Assembly (NCBI GenBank): GCA_030248195.1
Contig: JASAND010030756.1
Span: 1-64,000 of the forward strand
DNA: 64,000 nucleotides
Source of the DNA: Trissonchulus latispiculum
Taxonomy: Eukaryota > Nematoda > Enoplea > Enoplida > Ironidae
Reading direction: 5' to 3'
Every line of letters starts with the position of its first letter. Within the stretch, counting starts at the first letter, position 1. Of this stretch, positions 36,785 through 49,500 are shown piece after piece. A model generated the notes under the pieces. The model made no database searches, had not been told where the DNA came from, and worked only from the letters and a program-made list of their open reading frames with translations. The translations under genes were made by a program, and so were the position numbers.

Positions 36785-37167
36785 TAACTACCAACAAGCG
36801 CCTTCTCTTTACTTCTACTTAAAATATAATTATATATCATAAGCACATACACAACTACACAAGGAGGGGTAATTCCAGAGACCGCGAAATCTTAAAAATT
36901 ACCAAAGTGAGTCCTTTGGAAAACAGGGACGTTCTGAGGCTATAAATAAACCCTATCCAGCTCTTGGATGGCTAGGGCTAAACTACAAAAGAAACCAAAC
37001 ACTGCATAACAAACTAGGTCATAACAACAGAACAAATTGTTCACGATATTTCAGCACTTCTGATAGTATTTCATCAAATCACTTTACACATCCCAGTAAA
37101 CGTCTCACTACAGTTACACTTATAATAACAGGGCAATCATTAGAGCCATAGTATAAGCTAAGCTTTT
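36785..37167. other. 3' flank of ATP5PD
   Basis: About 380 bases between the foldback element and the ATP5PD stop. It presumably contains the ATP5PD 3' UTR, read on the minus strand. No other gene is seen. Confidence 0.5.
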
Positions 37168-40100
37168 CTAGTGTCCACCGCCTTCAGTCACTGGAACCTT
37201 ATAATCACTCTGTGCCTCAATCTCTTTGGGATCATAGTCTTCCATTTCGGCTAAAAACAGGAAAGTGTCAGCAGTAGGCATGCAAACGAAAAATCTAAAC
37301 AAAAATTTGATATTCAAATATGTAGGTAAACCTTCTCATGCTCACCCTTTCTAGCTTTGGCCTCGGGTTCCAACAAAAAGTGATGAGTCAAAATTAGAAA
37401 ATTTACTCATGAATAGACATGTGCAGGAGGCGAAATTGGAGAGGGGTGACAGGCGCCAGCAACCGAATTTTTCAGGGTTTTTGCCCAAAAACCGGATTCT
37501 TCGGGTGACGGGCCTCTCTGGGGGTGAAGTATCCACAAGTTTCTATCATCTATAGTAAACTAAGAAAACTTACCACAGCTAACCCTGTTCTCGATCGCTT
37601 TCGGTCTCCACCTGTTATGGGGATATTTCATGTTTTCCTGCTTTGAACCTGAATAACTTTGTCACCGTTTGACTCCGAACTCCAATATTTTGTCTTGTTT
37701 TTGAAAACATGGGGGCATATTACTATTACATGTGAAAATGAGCGAAATCCGTGACTATCGATTTTTGACCAAAGCTACCCTACCCCCCCCCCCCCCCCTT
37801 TTAAACTTGCTAAAATCTGCCTTGAAAACTTTCAAACACCAACACCTTATATTTTCTTGTATTTTGAATACCCGCAAAAAGTAGAACCGGCCGGCCGGTA
37901 CAGGAAGTACCGGTCACCGTCGCGAGCTGGGCCGGTCGGCCCACGAAAAATTGTTCCAGCAAACATCACTAGCCGGCAGTAATTGAATCTGCAACTACAA
38001 TTACCGATACAATTATATATTTCGAACTGCTACAAGTAAACAATCCGACAAATCTTGTAATGCATTGACTTACGAAACTTTGGAGCAAAATAAGGATCAT
38101 TTCCATATCTTCCCGGGAAATGAATGTTATATTCCTCGGCAGTCATATGTTCAACCGGTGGCACCTTTGCCCATTTCGCAAGCTAAACATAATACACACG
38201 TAATACTGGCAGAACAAAGATAACGATTTGTAATGGGGCCTTCTATTTTCAATATTTCATTCATTGAAAAGTCATTTCATTCATGTCTTTTATGACATAA
38301 TAATCAGAGTTAATAAACGTTTTTCTAAAGTTCCTCTAAATCAATAGTAGTCTCTCCATAAAAAGTAGTAATGGGCACAGGATTTTTTCATATCCGGATA
38401 TCCTCCTATTTTGCGTTTAAGGAGATCTGGTTATCGCCTATTCCAAACTCAAGTTCAAGAAAATTTTTTCATTTTCACGTTACTTTGTCTGAAATGTAAA
38501 TGGATATCCATATAATATCCAGTGCCCGTCGCTAATAAAGAATGATTTAATCGTCCTTAAGGTCCACTCATCAAAAACAGTGCCTTCTTTCTAATTTAAG
38601 AAATTATAAAAATAAAAACTAAAAAATTGACCTAAACTTTTACACAATCTGTAAAAGACTTGCAAATTGTAGTGGTAAGGCCGCTTCTCGCCCGCTCACC
38701 GAGTTTCTTTTAATTGTACATTCTATTACAAGTCTTACAAGGCTATTACAAGTCTTCTACATTACAGAGTGAGGAAAATTTAGGTCAACTTTGTAGTTTT
38801 TATTTTTATAATTTCATACAATAGAAAGAAATCAGATTGTTTTTAATGAATGGATCATAAACACGAATAAATTTGCAAACCCTCTGCAGAATATCTTTCC
38901 ATGCTTAGAAACTGGTGTGCTGCTCTACTCTCCCGCACACCACTTTAAAAATTGGAGGTCGAAAATAATTGAGAGCTTATCAAGGAAAATCATGAAGTAC
39001 TTCACACAAGGATCGGGACTCAAAAGATTTTGGTTCTGACTCAATAAATGGGAGTGATAGGGTACATACTAATCAAGCAGCCATCTAACACATTATGTAT
39101 ACAAGAACAAAAAGTGCTCCTTCGTCGCATGTAAAATACATGAGTCTTCGTAGGCAGGTTGTACATAAGCAAAAAGTAGCCTGTAAAATACATATACATT
39201 ATGTATATACTTAATCACAATAAAACAACTTACTTCCGCTTCATGCGCAACTATGCGCTGGTTAGAGTTTTCAACGAACTTTGCAGTTCGAGATTTCTAA
39301 AAAAGCAATCACCACAATAAAAACAGCAGAGCATAAAAACTTAATAAAGTGAAGACATAAACGTGCCCATTTTAATATTACACAGTTAGTTTCTAAGTCA
39401 AACGTTTTTATATAAGGGTTTAGTTGCAGCAACTTTACTGTCAAAGATGTCAGCTTCTTGGACCGACCCCCCTCTTGTCGCCCGAAAACAAGGGTCTTCC
39501 TGTAAAAACAATCTATCTAAACAGCAAGTCCTATTACGAGATGACATAAAATTACGTTAAAAATTCATTAAAACATCAAAATTACCGATTTTTGCTCAGC
39601 TTCGTTTATGGTAGACATCACATTCTTGCTGTCAGTCGGGTAATTAACTTTATCTATAGAGTACTGAAAAATAAAATAAACTCGTTGTTGGTATCTCAAC
39701 ATGCACGATGAGCCCCATTCCGTTTCCCAAAGTGTAGTCAAAATGAGGACGCAAATGGTAAAAATTAGCTTTTCAAGGGTATTAACACATTACAAAACAC
39801 TGTTAAGTGCTAAGTGCAGATATCACTATTTATACGAAAGAGATAAAAAACGTTAAAACATAATACATTAGAAATTTCCTTTCTAGTTAGTTATTAGTAA
39901 TCTAATATCTATCAAATATCTACTTGAAATTCTGTATTTGCAACAAAATAGATGATTTGAGACCAAGTGAATGCTGCGAAGCCAGAAATTTCCAAAATTT
40001 TGACCAAAAATCACAAACATTTGGCACCCTCTAGTCACCTCTTAGCGAGTGGAGGAGGAGTCCAAAACATTGCGGAGCCACCCAGTACAAATACCAATCT

Positions 40101-41119
40101 TTGAAGAAATATATATACACCAAATGAAAAAGATGCAGCCCTTAAGAAAGCTTTACAGGGATAGGTGAAGAAGGTCAAGGAATCCAACAATTGGCTCAAC
40201 GAATAGAGAACACTAACAGCTGAGGTTAGTTTAGTGGAGGAGGATTTTTGGTCAAAATTTTCAAACATTTTCCGGTCTCGCCGGAATTTTTTGCTCAAAA
40301 CTCGTCATTTTGGCACTGAAACTCAATTTTTGAGCACTTTTTAGCATGGTTATAGCAGTATATGCACAAAACAGGCTATTTTTTACTGTAGTTTTGTCAT
40401 TTTTAGACAATTTTATCCTCCGCTTTTGGACCTCCCTTCCACTTTTTTCGCCTAAAATAAAGCCAGCTAACACGACACCAGACGCCAGACGACGGAAACC
40501 ACTATCTAACAGAACTTGAACGGAAGATGATGCTCTACAACTGGATCAATGGAAACAAATTTATCATCATCGACTCAACAACCGTAATATACGTATGCCC
40601 CAACGCCACAGTCTTTCTTGACAGTCAGTGTAATGTAAGATGAGGCCCTAGAGAGAGAGATGAAGTCCCGTATGGGGCATAGGGGGAGGACGAGGTGTTT
40701 TCCGTTTTGCTTTCTTGCTAAAACATCGAAAATTTGCTGCATACGACGGGCTATGCCAAAATCTGACACTGCATGGCGTAGATGGCGATGGCACCCTTAC
40801 CACTGAGTCAAAGCATTGACCGGCGTTCTATGCTGTCGCATATCCGGTTCCTCCTGGGATAGATGTTATCAACACTTTAGATAATTTCAACATGAAATTA
40901 ATATATATACGTATACCTGCTTCGCAAATTGATCGACAATATTAGGATCAATCTTTGCTTTGTACGCATCAAAATTTATTTTAGGTAGATCCGTCGGCAG
41001 AACGTTAAGGCTAAAAGAACAGATGTCAATATACGTACACAATATTATACGTATAAAGCTTCTAACAACACACAACTATCAAACATTTGCTACAGCACTG
41101 AGAGAGAAAATACCTTTGG

Positions 41120-41157
<38 letters not shown>

Positions 41158-42282
41158 TCAGCGGGGGAAAGCGGAGGAAAAGTGGAAAAAGAATGATAGC
41201 CTATGCCTCAGCTACAGCCCCTGCAGGTGACTAGTATTGCCCTTCAGAAAGAGCAAGTCTAGGAGAATACCATGCAGTACCCGGTTGGTTTCTAAGGTCG
41301 ACATTTTCAAAGTACAAAATGTATTTGTGAATACTCAGCCCCGTGTTAGATTCCCGTTTCCGCATTTCATTTCCGCATTCCGCATTTCATTTCATTTGTA
41401 AAGGTACCTTGGTCAGTTTTCTACGTGTTTATGACTTTTAGTTTCTATTGTCTTCGCGTGTTATACAATTGTATTGTCGTTATTCCGTTCGCATTCATTT
41501 GGAGTAAATCTTTCTTTCTTTCTTTCTTTTCATAGAATAGAATGTGCTTCTGAAGCTCTTAGAAACTTTAACGTTCTGATTAAAATGAAATGGGACAGAA
41601 GTATCTCAAACTACGTATTATATATTTGTTTTTAAATACGTAAAGCTGTATATAAATTTATGCCGCCCCCGCAGCATGGTTCCCCTAATTTTGCTTGCGC
41701 ACTGCAGGGTTGGGAGTCTCGGTCTCGCCCAAAACCCGAGACATGGCCAGTCTCGGTCTCGCTCACCTAAAAGTCTCGGTCTCTGACAGAGACCGGAAAT
41801 TTTTTGAAAATATAAAATTTCAGAGAAAATTTTCAATCAATGTAGTGAAAATTAACAAAAGAGGTGCGGAAAGTGTGTTTATGTGCTAAAGTAACTAATG
41901 CTGGCCTAAAAAACTGGAAGAAATTAAGTTTAAGCTCAAAATTGCTAGTCTCGGTCTCGCCCAATCGAGATTGGCCAGTCGCGATCTCGACACCCTGGTC
42001 TCGGTCTCGGTCTCAGTAAAATCTCGGTCTTACCCAACCCTGGCGCACTACGCGATCTCCCTCCTCCAAAAGTCAGGGCGCACCTGGTACATCCTCAGCA
42101 CACCCCTTACGCATGTATGTATAAGTATATATATACATGGTGTAAACCACCTAAACTTACCGTCTAGAGTAACCCTCAGTTCTTGCTCGAAAACCAGCAA
42201 AGGCTGCCTTATCCTGCTCAAATACATGCTCAGCAAACTTTGCCCAGTCAATGGTGGCTTTAGTAACTCGTTTACCAGCCAT
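37168..42282 (-). CDS. ATP5PD: ATP synthase subunit d, mitochondrial
   Basis: Six coding exons on the minus strand: 42282-42161, 41010-40917, 39663-39586, 39296-39234, 38182-38074 and 37250-37168. All are GT-AG with matching phase, giving 182 aa (human: 161). The start MAGKRVTKATIDWAKFAEHV matches the conserved subunit d N-terminus. INFDAYKAKI corresponds to the conserved IDWAYYKANV segment, and MTAEEYNIHFPG to the later MTIEDLNEAFPE segment. The end DYKVPVTEGGGH is longer and different from vertebrates. Subunit d is part of the peripheral stalk that holds F1 to Fo in the inner mitochondrial membrane. Like the family, it shows no obvious membrane span. Introns contain a palindromic MITE, microsatellites and a hAT-like MITE. 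Confidence 0.95.
38562..38866. repeat. Palindromic MITE in ATP5PD intron
   Basis: The left arm (about 38562-38670) is the reverse complement of the right arm (about 38735-38866). Shared stretches include GAAATTATAAAAATAAAAACTA followed by a TTGACCTAAA stretch, and the outer CATCAAAAACA / TGTTTTTAATGA. The centre holds GCCCGCTCACCGAG. No clear target-site duplication. Confidence 0.7.
41124..41153. repeat. (TA)n microsatellite
   Basis: About 15 TA dinucleotides in the first ATP5PD intron. Confidence 0.95.
41506..41530. repeat. (CTTT)n tail of a likely retroposon
   Basis: Six CTTT units directly follow TTTGGAGTAAAT, a layout typical of the 3' end of short retroposons on the plus strand. The body may extend back to about 41160. 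Confidence 0.55.
41705..42042. mobile_element. 338-bp hAT-like MITE with GGTCTCGGTCTC arrays
   Basis: Left end CAGGGTTGGG; right end CCCAACCCTG, an exact 10-bp inverted repeat. The flanks GCGCACTG (41697-41704) and GCGCACTA (42043-42050) match 7 of 8. The interior has many GTCTCGGTCTC units near both ends and AT-rich DNA between them. It lies in the first ATP5PD intron. Non-coding. Confidence 0.85.
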
Positions 42283-42382
42283 GACTCTGTAATCTGTTAC
42301 ACTGCAACGAAAAGTACAAAAAGCATGAGCCCCCCACCATCCCAAATCTCTGTAACACCTACATTTATATGTATGACCTATG

Positions 42383-42940
42383 CATAGGTCAGGTGTGGCT
42401 GGGCAAAAATCTGGGGGGGGGGGGGTTTCCGACGGAGGGTGGGGGAGACCCCCCAAATTTTTAACTTTTATGCCATTTTTGGCCAATCTGGGAGGGGGTA
42501 CCAAAAATCTGAAAATCTGGGGGGTGCCAAAAATCTGAAAATCTGGGGGGGCATACAAACACGGGGTCCGATTCTGGGGGGTCTACCCCTGAAAAATCCA
42601 AATTTCTAAGGGGGTCTGCCCCGAAATTAGAAAAACTTGCGAATGCTTAACGTTTTTGACCAAGAATTAGCAAAAAATGACAATTCATAGTGATTTTTAA
42701 GAAATCTTTGAAAAAAATCACTAAAATTTACTAAAAAATTACCAATTTTCAGTGAAAATCGCGAGAGGGGTTTACCCTGTTTTACTTTCTGGACGAGAGG
42801 GTCTGCCCTTTTTTCCTTTTCGCTGAGGGGGTCTACCCGTTTTTCGTCGGTCTGGGGGGTCTGCACCCCCCCACGTTATCCTATGGGGGGGGGGGGTCGC
42901 CAAAATTTGTCATTTTGGCGGGGGCCCTAACACACCTATG
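42383..42940. mobile_element. 558-bp CATAGGT-family MITE
   Basis: The left end is CATAGGTCAGGTGTGGCTGGG, a slightly expanded form of the CATAGGTGTGGCTGG end at 44826. The right end reverse-complements to CATAGGTGTGTTAGG. The flanks GACCTATG and AACCTATG match 7 of 8. The interior is full of G-runs and C-runs separated by AAAATTTTT-type words. It lies just upstream of the ATP5PD start codon (42282, minus strand), so it may sit in that gene's promoter or 5' UTR intron. Confidence 0.75.
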
Positions 42941-43278
42941 AACCTATGCGCCATATACCTATGATGAAGGAGAATGATGATGGTCCCCAAATCCCATTCC
43001 AAACCCCACGTTTTTGGCACCCAGTGTCCATGTTTCACCAGGGGGGGTACACTTTTCGACCAACTTTCCCCCCCCCACTTTTGGCTACCCCCCCCCCGAA
43101 CCCACCCCCTCCCAGCACTTTTTGGGGTCAAAAAGTCAGCTAAATTCTAAATTTTGCTAAAAAATGGTCATTTTTGAAAAATGTTTCTCAAATTTAGGCT
43201 TAAAATAGGTTTAAAACGGTGTAAAAACGCCTAAAACGATAAAAACAAGCATTGTTTTGACAAAAAAAGCGTTAAAAT

Positions 43279-43577
43279 TAGGGATGCACCGGGGCCTGGC
43301 CCCGGCCCCGGTACCGACCGGGGCCAAAAGTTAGCAAAATTTTGTAAATTTCTGATATTTTTTGACCAAAATTTTGAATTCTCGAAAGTCAAAAGTGTTA
43401 CAAATCGTTTGTTTTCCCGCCGATATAAATGAAAACAACGATAGTAACGTTTGTATATCAAAAATTATTGCAGAATTTAAATTTTCCAGAAAATTTTCGA
43501 TTTGGACCCCCAATTTTAAGGCCCCGGTACCGGAAGGTGGCCCCGGCCCCGGTAGTGGCGGCCCCAGTGCATCTCTA
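43279..43577. mobile_element. 299-bp hAT-like MITE, perfect 8-bp TSD
   Basis: Left end TAGGGATGCACCGGGGCC; right end reverse-complemented TAGAGATGCACTGGGGCC. GTTAAAAT flanks both sides (43271-43278 and 43578-43585). GC-rich ends with repeated GGCCCCGGCCCCGG-type words surround an AT-rich middle. The uninterrupted target survives in the related copy near 44390 (AGCGTTAAAATACAG), which confirms the insertion. Confidence 0.92.
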
Positions 43578-44825
43578 GTTAAAATACAGAAAATTTTGCG
43601 TTTTTCGGCCATTTTTGAATTTTCTGAGGTCCGAATTTTCGGGGGGGTACTCCCCATCACATTTCGGGGGCCGACCACCAAATTTCCGAACAGTGGCGGA
43701 CATAGGTGTAACGGGGATTTGGGTTGGGGGGCCTCCCCCCAAAATTTGGGGGCGGGCCCCCTTTTTTGACCTCCCCCAACCCCCCCCCAAAAATTTTTTC
43801 CTATTTTTATGCCAAAAATCGCATTTTCAGCCATTGCGGATGCGAAAAAAACATCCAACTATTAACTAAGTTTAACATTAGACAGGGGTTTTAAACTCGA
43901 AAACTTGATTGCCAACATGTTTCTAACTACAAAATAAGGTCAATATTGAGTCAGAAAGTCCATAAAAACTGTTGAAAACGTGTATTTCACGCACTAATGA
44001 ACACTTTAAGCCAAAAATTTGAACATTTTTGAAAAAATTTGCAAAATTTACCCGAATAATACCCGATTTTTGGCCAATTTTTAGCGCCTTGGGCGCCACT
44101 ACCCCACCGCCATAGTTTCCTTTGGGAGGGGGTTGGGGGGGGTATCCCCCCCCAAAATTTTTGACCAATTTTACCCCCCCCCCAGAATTTTTTTGACTTC
44201 CCCTCCCCCATCTTTCGGCTACCCCCCGAACCCTCCCAAGCGATTTTTGGACCCAAAAATTTAGCTAAAATTGGCCGAAAAATGGTCATTTTTTGAAAAT
44301 TTTTTCAAAAATTTTGACTAAAAATCACTTTAAAACGGTGCAAAAACGCCACGATAAAAACAAGCCTTGTTTTGACGAAAAAAGCGTTAAAATACAGAAA
44401 ATTTTGTGTTTTTAGGCCATTTTTCGAAATTTCTGAGGTCCGAATTCTGGGGGGGGGGGTTTGGGGGGGTAACCCCCATCACATTTCTTGGGTCGACCAC
44501 CAACCACCCAAGATTTACCCCCCCCCCCAGACCCAAAGTTCCAGGGAAACTATGCCCACCGCTCTGTTGGGGGCGGGCCGGGGGCCCCCAAAAATTTTTG
44601 TGGGTGGTTTGGAGTGGACAAATGGCTGAGGGGGGGTTTACCAACCTCCCCAAACCCCCCCCCCCCCAATTACACCTATGATTTTCAGCCATCGCTAATG
44701 CCAAAAAACATCCAAACATGAAGTAATTTTAACATTAGACAGAGGATTTAAACTCGTAAAATTGACTGACAACATGTTTCTGACGCCAAAATAAGGTCAA
44801 TATTGAGTAAGAAAGTACATAAAAC

Positions 44826-45270
44826 CATAGGTGTGGCTGGCGAAAAAGTGGGGGTGAAGGTTCAGAAAAAAGTAGGGAGGGGGTTTGGCGAAAAAAGGGG
44901 GTAGGGGGGTCGCGAAAAGTAGATTTGGGGGGAGGGGTCAGAAAAATTTTCGAGGGGGGTCGGCGAAAAATTGGTTTTTCGTTAAAAAATTGAAAAATTT
45001 TCTCAATTTACATCTATTTTTAACGATTTTTAGCTTAATTAAGCGAATTCTAGCAGTTTTTCGCTAATTTTTGGAATTTTTTGGAAAAATTTCGAATTTT
45101 TAGTTAAAAATTTTCAAAAATTTAGGTAGGGGTTAGAAAATTTTTAGGGGGGAGGGGTCTGAAAAAAATCGATTTGGGGGGAGGGGTAGGAAAAAATTTT
45201 TAGGGGGGCGGTCGGCGACCCCTCCATTTGGGGGGAGGGGTCCCCCCACCCACCCCCAAACACACCTATG
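44826..45270. mobile_element. 445-bp CATAGGT-family MITE, perfect 8-bp TSD
   Basis: Left end CATAGGTGTGGCTGG; right end reverse-complemented CATAGGTGTGTTTGG. CATAAAAC flanks both sides (44818-44825 and 45271-45278). The empty target is visible in the related copy at about 43955-43990 (GTCCATAAAAACTG). The interior repeats GGGGGGAGGGGT and GAAAAATT words. Non-coding. Confidence 0.93.
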
Positions 45271-45990
45271 CATAAAACTGTTAAAAACGTGTATTTCTCC
45301 CAATAATGAATACTTTCAAGTAAAAGTTAAAAAATTAGGACATTTTTGAAAATTTTTGCAAAATTTACCCTAAAAACACCCAAATTTTGGCCATTTTTTC
45401 GCGCCCACGGCGCGACTGGGGGGCCCCCAAAAATTTTTTGGGGTGGTTTGAAAAAATGGCTGTGGGGGCTAGCCCTCCCCCGGCGGATCCAGGATTTTGT
45501 AAAGGGAGGGGGCCCAGCTCAAAAGAGTTCAAGATAACGCCAGAATTATGAATATGAGTGTGCAGAGATAGTTCTAAGTTGTGATGCCTGATTGAAACCA
45601 ATTCAACGTTCTAAGACTGTTGAGATCAATGAAACCAACTTAGTTTGCCTAGTCTTTGGCAATATGTAACATTCTGATTAAATCTTCAGTTTGCGCAGTT
45701 TAAACCTGTTTTGGCGAAAGTGCCAAATGTGCCTAACGAGAACCACGCCGAAGGCGTGCGCGGATGGCCGCGCGTGACGATTTTCTGATTCACAATATAC
45801 TAATCTTAACGCCATACGTTACGTCGTTAGCAAGATATAAGCGTTTAAAGTTGAGAGGTTAAGTTTTCCCATGGTTTCCTTTCGCAGCATTCTGTCTAAA
45901 TTTATACAATATTGCCAATGCATTGAAATTTCACAATATACGATGGAAGGCGCGAAAAGTTGACGAAAAGAACGACATATTTATCATCAC

Positions 45991-46508
45991 CATAGGTGTA
46001 AGGTGGGAGGGGTTGGGGGGGGGGGGGTAGCCCCCCAAGCCTTTTTTCAACCCTCCCCCAAAACTTTTTGGGGGGGGACGCCCCCCCCCCAACTGGCACG
46101 CGCAAAAAATGGCCCAAAATTGGGTATTTTTAGGGTAAATTTTGAAAAAATTTTCAAAAATGTCCAAATTTTTGGCTTAAAGTGTTTATTATTGCGAGAA
46201 ATACACGTTTTTAACGGTTTTCATGGACTTTCTGGCACAATATTGACCTTATTTTGGACTTGGAAACATGTTGGCAATCAAGTTTTTGAGTTTAAAACCA
46301 CTGTCTAATGTTAAAATTACTTTATGGTTAGATGTTTTTATCATTAGAAACGGCTGAAAATGCGATTTTTGGCATAAAAAATGAAAAATTCTTTTGGGGG
46401 AGGGTTGGCGGGGTCCTGGGGGGGTTGGGGGGGTCTCCAGAGGGCCCCCCCCAGAAAAGGTTGGGGGGGAGCCTCCCCCCCCCACCCCAAATCTCCGTTA
46501 CACCTATG
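45991..46508. mobile_element. 518-bp CATAGGT-family MITE, perfect 8-bp TSD
   Basis: Left end CATAGGTGTAAGG; right end reverse-complemented CATAGGTGTAACGG. ATCATCAC flanks both sides (45983-45990 and 46509-46516). The middle carries the AT-rich block shared, inverted, with 43815-44080. G/C-run-rich. Non-coding. Confidence 0.93.
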
Positions 46509-49500
46509 ATCATCACCACTTGTATCGCCAACTTCATAATCCCAGTTACTGGATATTGTGTAAAACCTGGGACAACTTACAGTACAGACAAACTTTGGAT
46601 GGGGGCCCTCAAGTTGAAAGGGAGGGCCCAAATCGCTAAGGGGGGTGCCCGGGGCTCTGGGGCCCTCCCCCTGGGTCCGCCACTGATTCCGAAGTTTACC
46701 CCCCCCCCCCCCCCAACCAAAATTTCCGGGGAAACTATGCCAGTGTCTGACATAAGACATATATAACTCCGGAATCTTAAGCACATGAAATCTTATTTGA
46801 ATTTGAATATTAAATAAAATACAAACATGCACTTACTTTGCAGTTGATTCACATGGCCAAAAAAGTTTTTGTAAAAAAATATAATTGGACTGTAGGTAGA
46901 GGTCCTATCCACTACGTTAACCAATCCTAACTTTTTACACTGGCAACAGTCCGTTTTCAGTGGGCGAGCAAAAAACACTATATCCAACTGCGCCACGCCC
47001 ATGAAGTTAGCGACAAACCAATTCTGCCAAATTAACTTATCCTATGTATGTATGTATATGTAACCAGCTAACTTGACTGCTTAATTATCCTAGGAAACCT
47101 AATCGTTGAAACCTACTAGTGCCTTTAGCCTACTTACTCTATGACGGGGCACAGCACACGTACTACTCCTAACGCTACAGACAACAAAGTCAACAACTCT
47201 GTAACCGTACAACACATTGACGATAATTAGTTATACGCAATACATTGTTTGAGTTGTCATTAATTAACGGCTCTGTACTGGAGCTGTATCTGAAGCCGCT
47301 GTCTTGCCTAGACTTGCGCGCAGACACCCACAATCCAAACCTTGCTCGAGACAACTCTGGAGTACCAAAACAACAGCTTGCGCCCCCCTTTTTCGACCAG
47401 CTCTCCTTTTTATAGTTACATTTCACATTAATGCAAAAGGCCACTTCCTACGTCAATTTGGTCTGAGCCCCAGCTTTATGATTCTTCTTGTTTTTTTCCA
47501 TTTAAAGCTTAAGCTCTTCTGTCAAATTCTAAGACCGCCCCTTTTTCAATCCAAACATCACCCTGACATTTGTAATGAAGTGAGCAAGATCAAAACGCTG
47601 ATCTATTCCAAGCTCTAAACTCTCTAAACTCTGCTTCTTTACACGGAAGGTCAGCACGTCTGTTCGCAATGAAGCAGACTTAAGCACCAGATCTCTGAAA
47701 GGTGGTGTTCCAGAATCAGAGATTCTCTGCGGCCAACCTTGGTAGGGGTCTTTGTCGGTGAGTTCGTTTGAGGTTCCTGAGTTGATTTCTCCAGTCGGAC
47801 AGCAAGAGGGGTCAGCACTTGCTTCCTTGATGATGATTTCCAAATGAACAGCAAGCGCGGTCGGCACTTGCTTTCTTGATGAGCACTGGATTTGGTTGAG
47901 TTCTTCCTCACTGGATCTTCAGTCCTTTCTGGTGGTTAGTGGTTGCCCGGTAAACGCACCGTGTGTGAAGGCTAACTCGCCTTTTGGTTGCTTGTAATAA
48001 GCTAGACGGTAAACGCACCGTAGTTGAAGGCAAACGCGCCTTTTAGTTGCTTGTAATAAGCTAGACGGTAAACGCACCGTAGTTGAAGGCAAACGCGCCT
48101 TTGTTGCTTGTAATAAGACTCGGTAACTAACACTCTGATAATTTAATAAAAACACTACAATTACGATTCGTACAATTCTGTGCGTTCAAACTAACAGTTA
48201 CGACAATACTAACGATGAGGTTACGCTACAATCAGATACAGTACAAGGTTACTGTACCAGAGTTGCCAGATAATTTCCCTTCCTAGGTTATTATTAATAT
48301 TATTCCAATCTGGAATAATATTACAAACTTTGGTTAAGTTATTGGGACAAGGTCGATACTCTTTCTTAACGCCTTTTACACCCTTTCACTCTACTGACTC
48401 TTGCTAACTCAATTTCCCTATATGCTGTGTGTTGCCCTATATGCTTGTGCTATGTTTACGTCCCCTTACAATAGGACAGTCAAACTAGTATCACACTAAA
48501 CTAAGTTACTAATTATTAACCTAGGGACGGTCTTTGGGTGAGCCCCTGAAAGTCGGACACTGCTTTCGCTCCGACACTCAGTTCAGGGAGGCTATGTGGG
48601 ATAGAATTTGAGGAACGCGAAACAGTTGGGAGTTGGGAGGTTCTTCCTTACTTATTCCTAATTTGGTCTAAATTAATACAGTTATACAATAATGGTCTTC
48701 TGATCTTCTGGATAGGAATCAAAGTAAGAGGGCCGGGGTGATGATTTTGGAAATGCAGGAAGTTGACATTTTAGACTGAAAATGGTGCTTGGAAAACAAT
48801 GAAAGTTCGCTCTGTATAGGATTTTAGGTCTAGCCCAACTTTGATCAGGTTTGGGTCTGTTGCTGTCTCTGCCGCCGTTTACTCTACAAGATCATTCAGT
48901 TGCCAATGTACCTTCGCTAGACTGACTCGGACTGATACTGTTCACTGATAATAGCTTCCAACTTGACTAGGTCCTTCTCCGGACAATACTGATACCAAAT
49001 AATCTGACGGAATCACACTGAATCAAGGCTCTGACTGGGTTCACCGTACTGTAATCAATCTCGGACGCAACTCTCGGCAGGACAGGGCTTCTTTCCGCAC
49101 CTGAATCAAATGGGTTAAAACCCATTAGTACAAGGTCACGGTGCGGGAATCGAACCCAGCAACCATTACTCGTTCTTTCGCTTTCCTGGCCCAAAATGTG
49201 CATTTTGGGCCCCATTTGAACTTGTGAATTGACGAAATAACACCAAACCACTGGTTATGGCCTTTTTGACAAAACTAACTGTTCGTAGTAGTTTCTTGTT
49301 ATGAAACAGGCCTTCCTTGGCCATTTTAGATTGCAACTTGGTGATTTTGATTAAACTTGAAGTAGTTCTTCGTGTAGACAAAACGATTTGTAATGTTCTC
49401 ACTTTTGGACCCAAATCGGGTCTTAATGACTTGCAATTAGACGAAACCACCCTCAAAAAACGTGTAAACCTCACTATTCGTACATTACTTGAAAATCTTG

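Larger units (their letters stand above)
43140..46375. repeat. Nested, duplicated G/C-run repeat cluster
   Basis: Segments recur in both orientations. One block (around ACAAGC..TTGTTTTGAC..AAAAAGCGTTAAAAT and GAGGTCCGAATT) is at 43190-43700 and 44330-44520. Another (around TTTTCAGCCAT, TTAACATTAGACAG and ATAAGGTCAATATTGAGT) is at 43815-44080 and 44680-45390, and inverted at 46095-46375. CATAGGTGTA at 43701 and TACACCTATG at 44671-44680 look like family ends without a shared target duplication, so the copies were rearranged. Open frames here come from G/C runs and are not genes. Confidence 0.7.

Noticed and set aside
43701..44680. Single 980-bp CATAGGT element
   Set aside because: Ends match the family but the flanking 8-mers (GTGGCGGA and ATTTTCAG) differ and the interior is a patchwork, so the ends probably belong to different copies.
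43331..46832. Gly/Pro-rich open frames of up to 175 codons on both strands
   Set aside because: They come from G-runs and C-runs of nested MITEs, overlap on both strands and have no domain.
49142..49159. Second tRNA gene on the minus strand
   Set aside because: B-box-like sequence only; no A box or stems at proper spacing.
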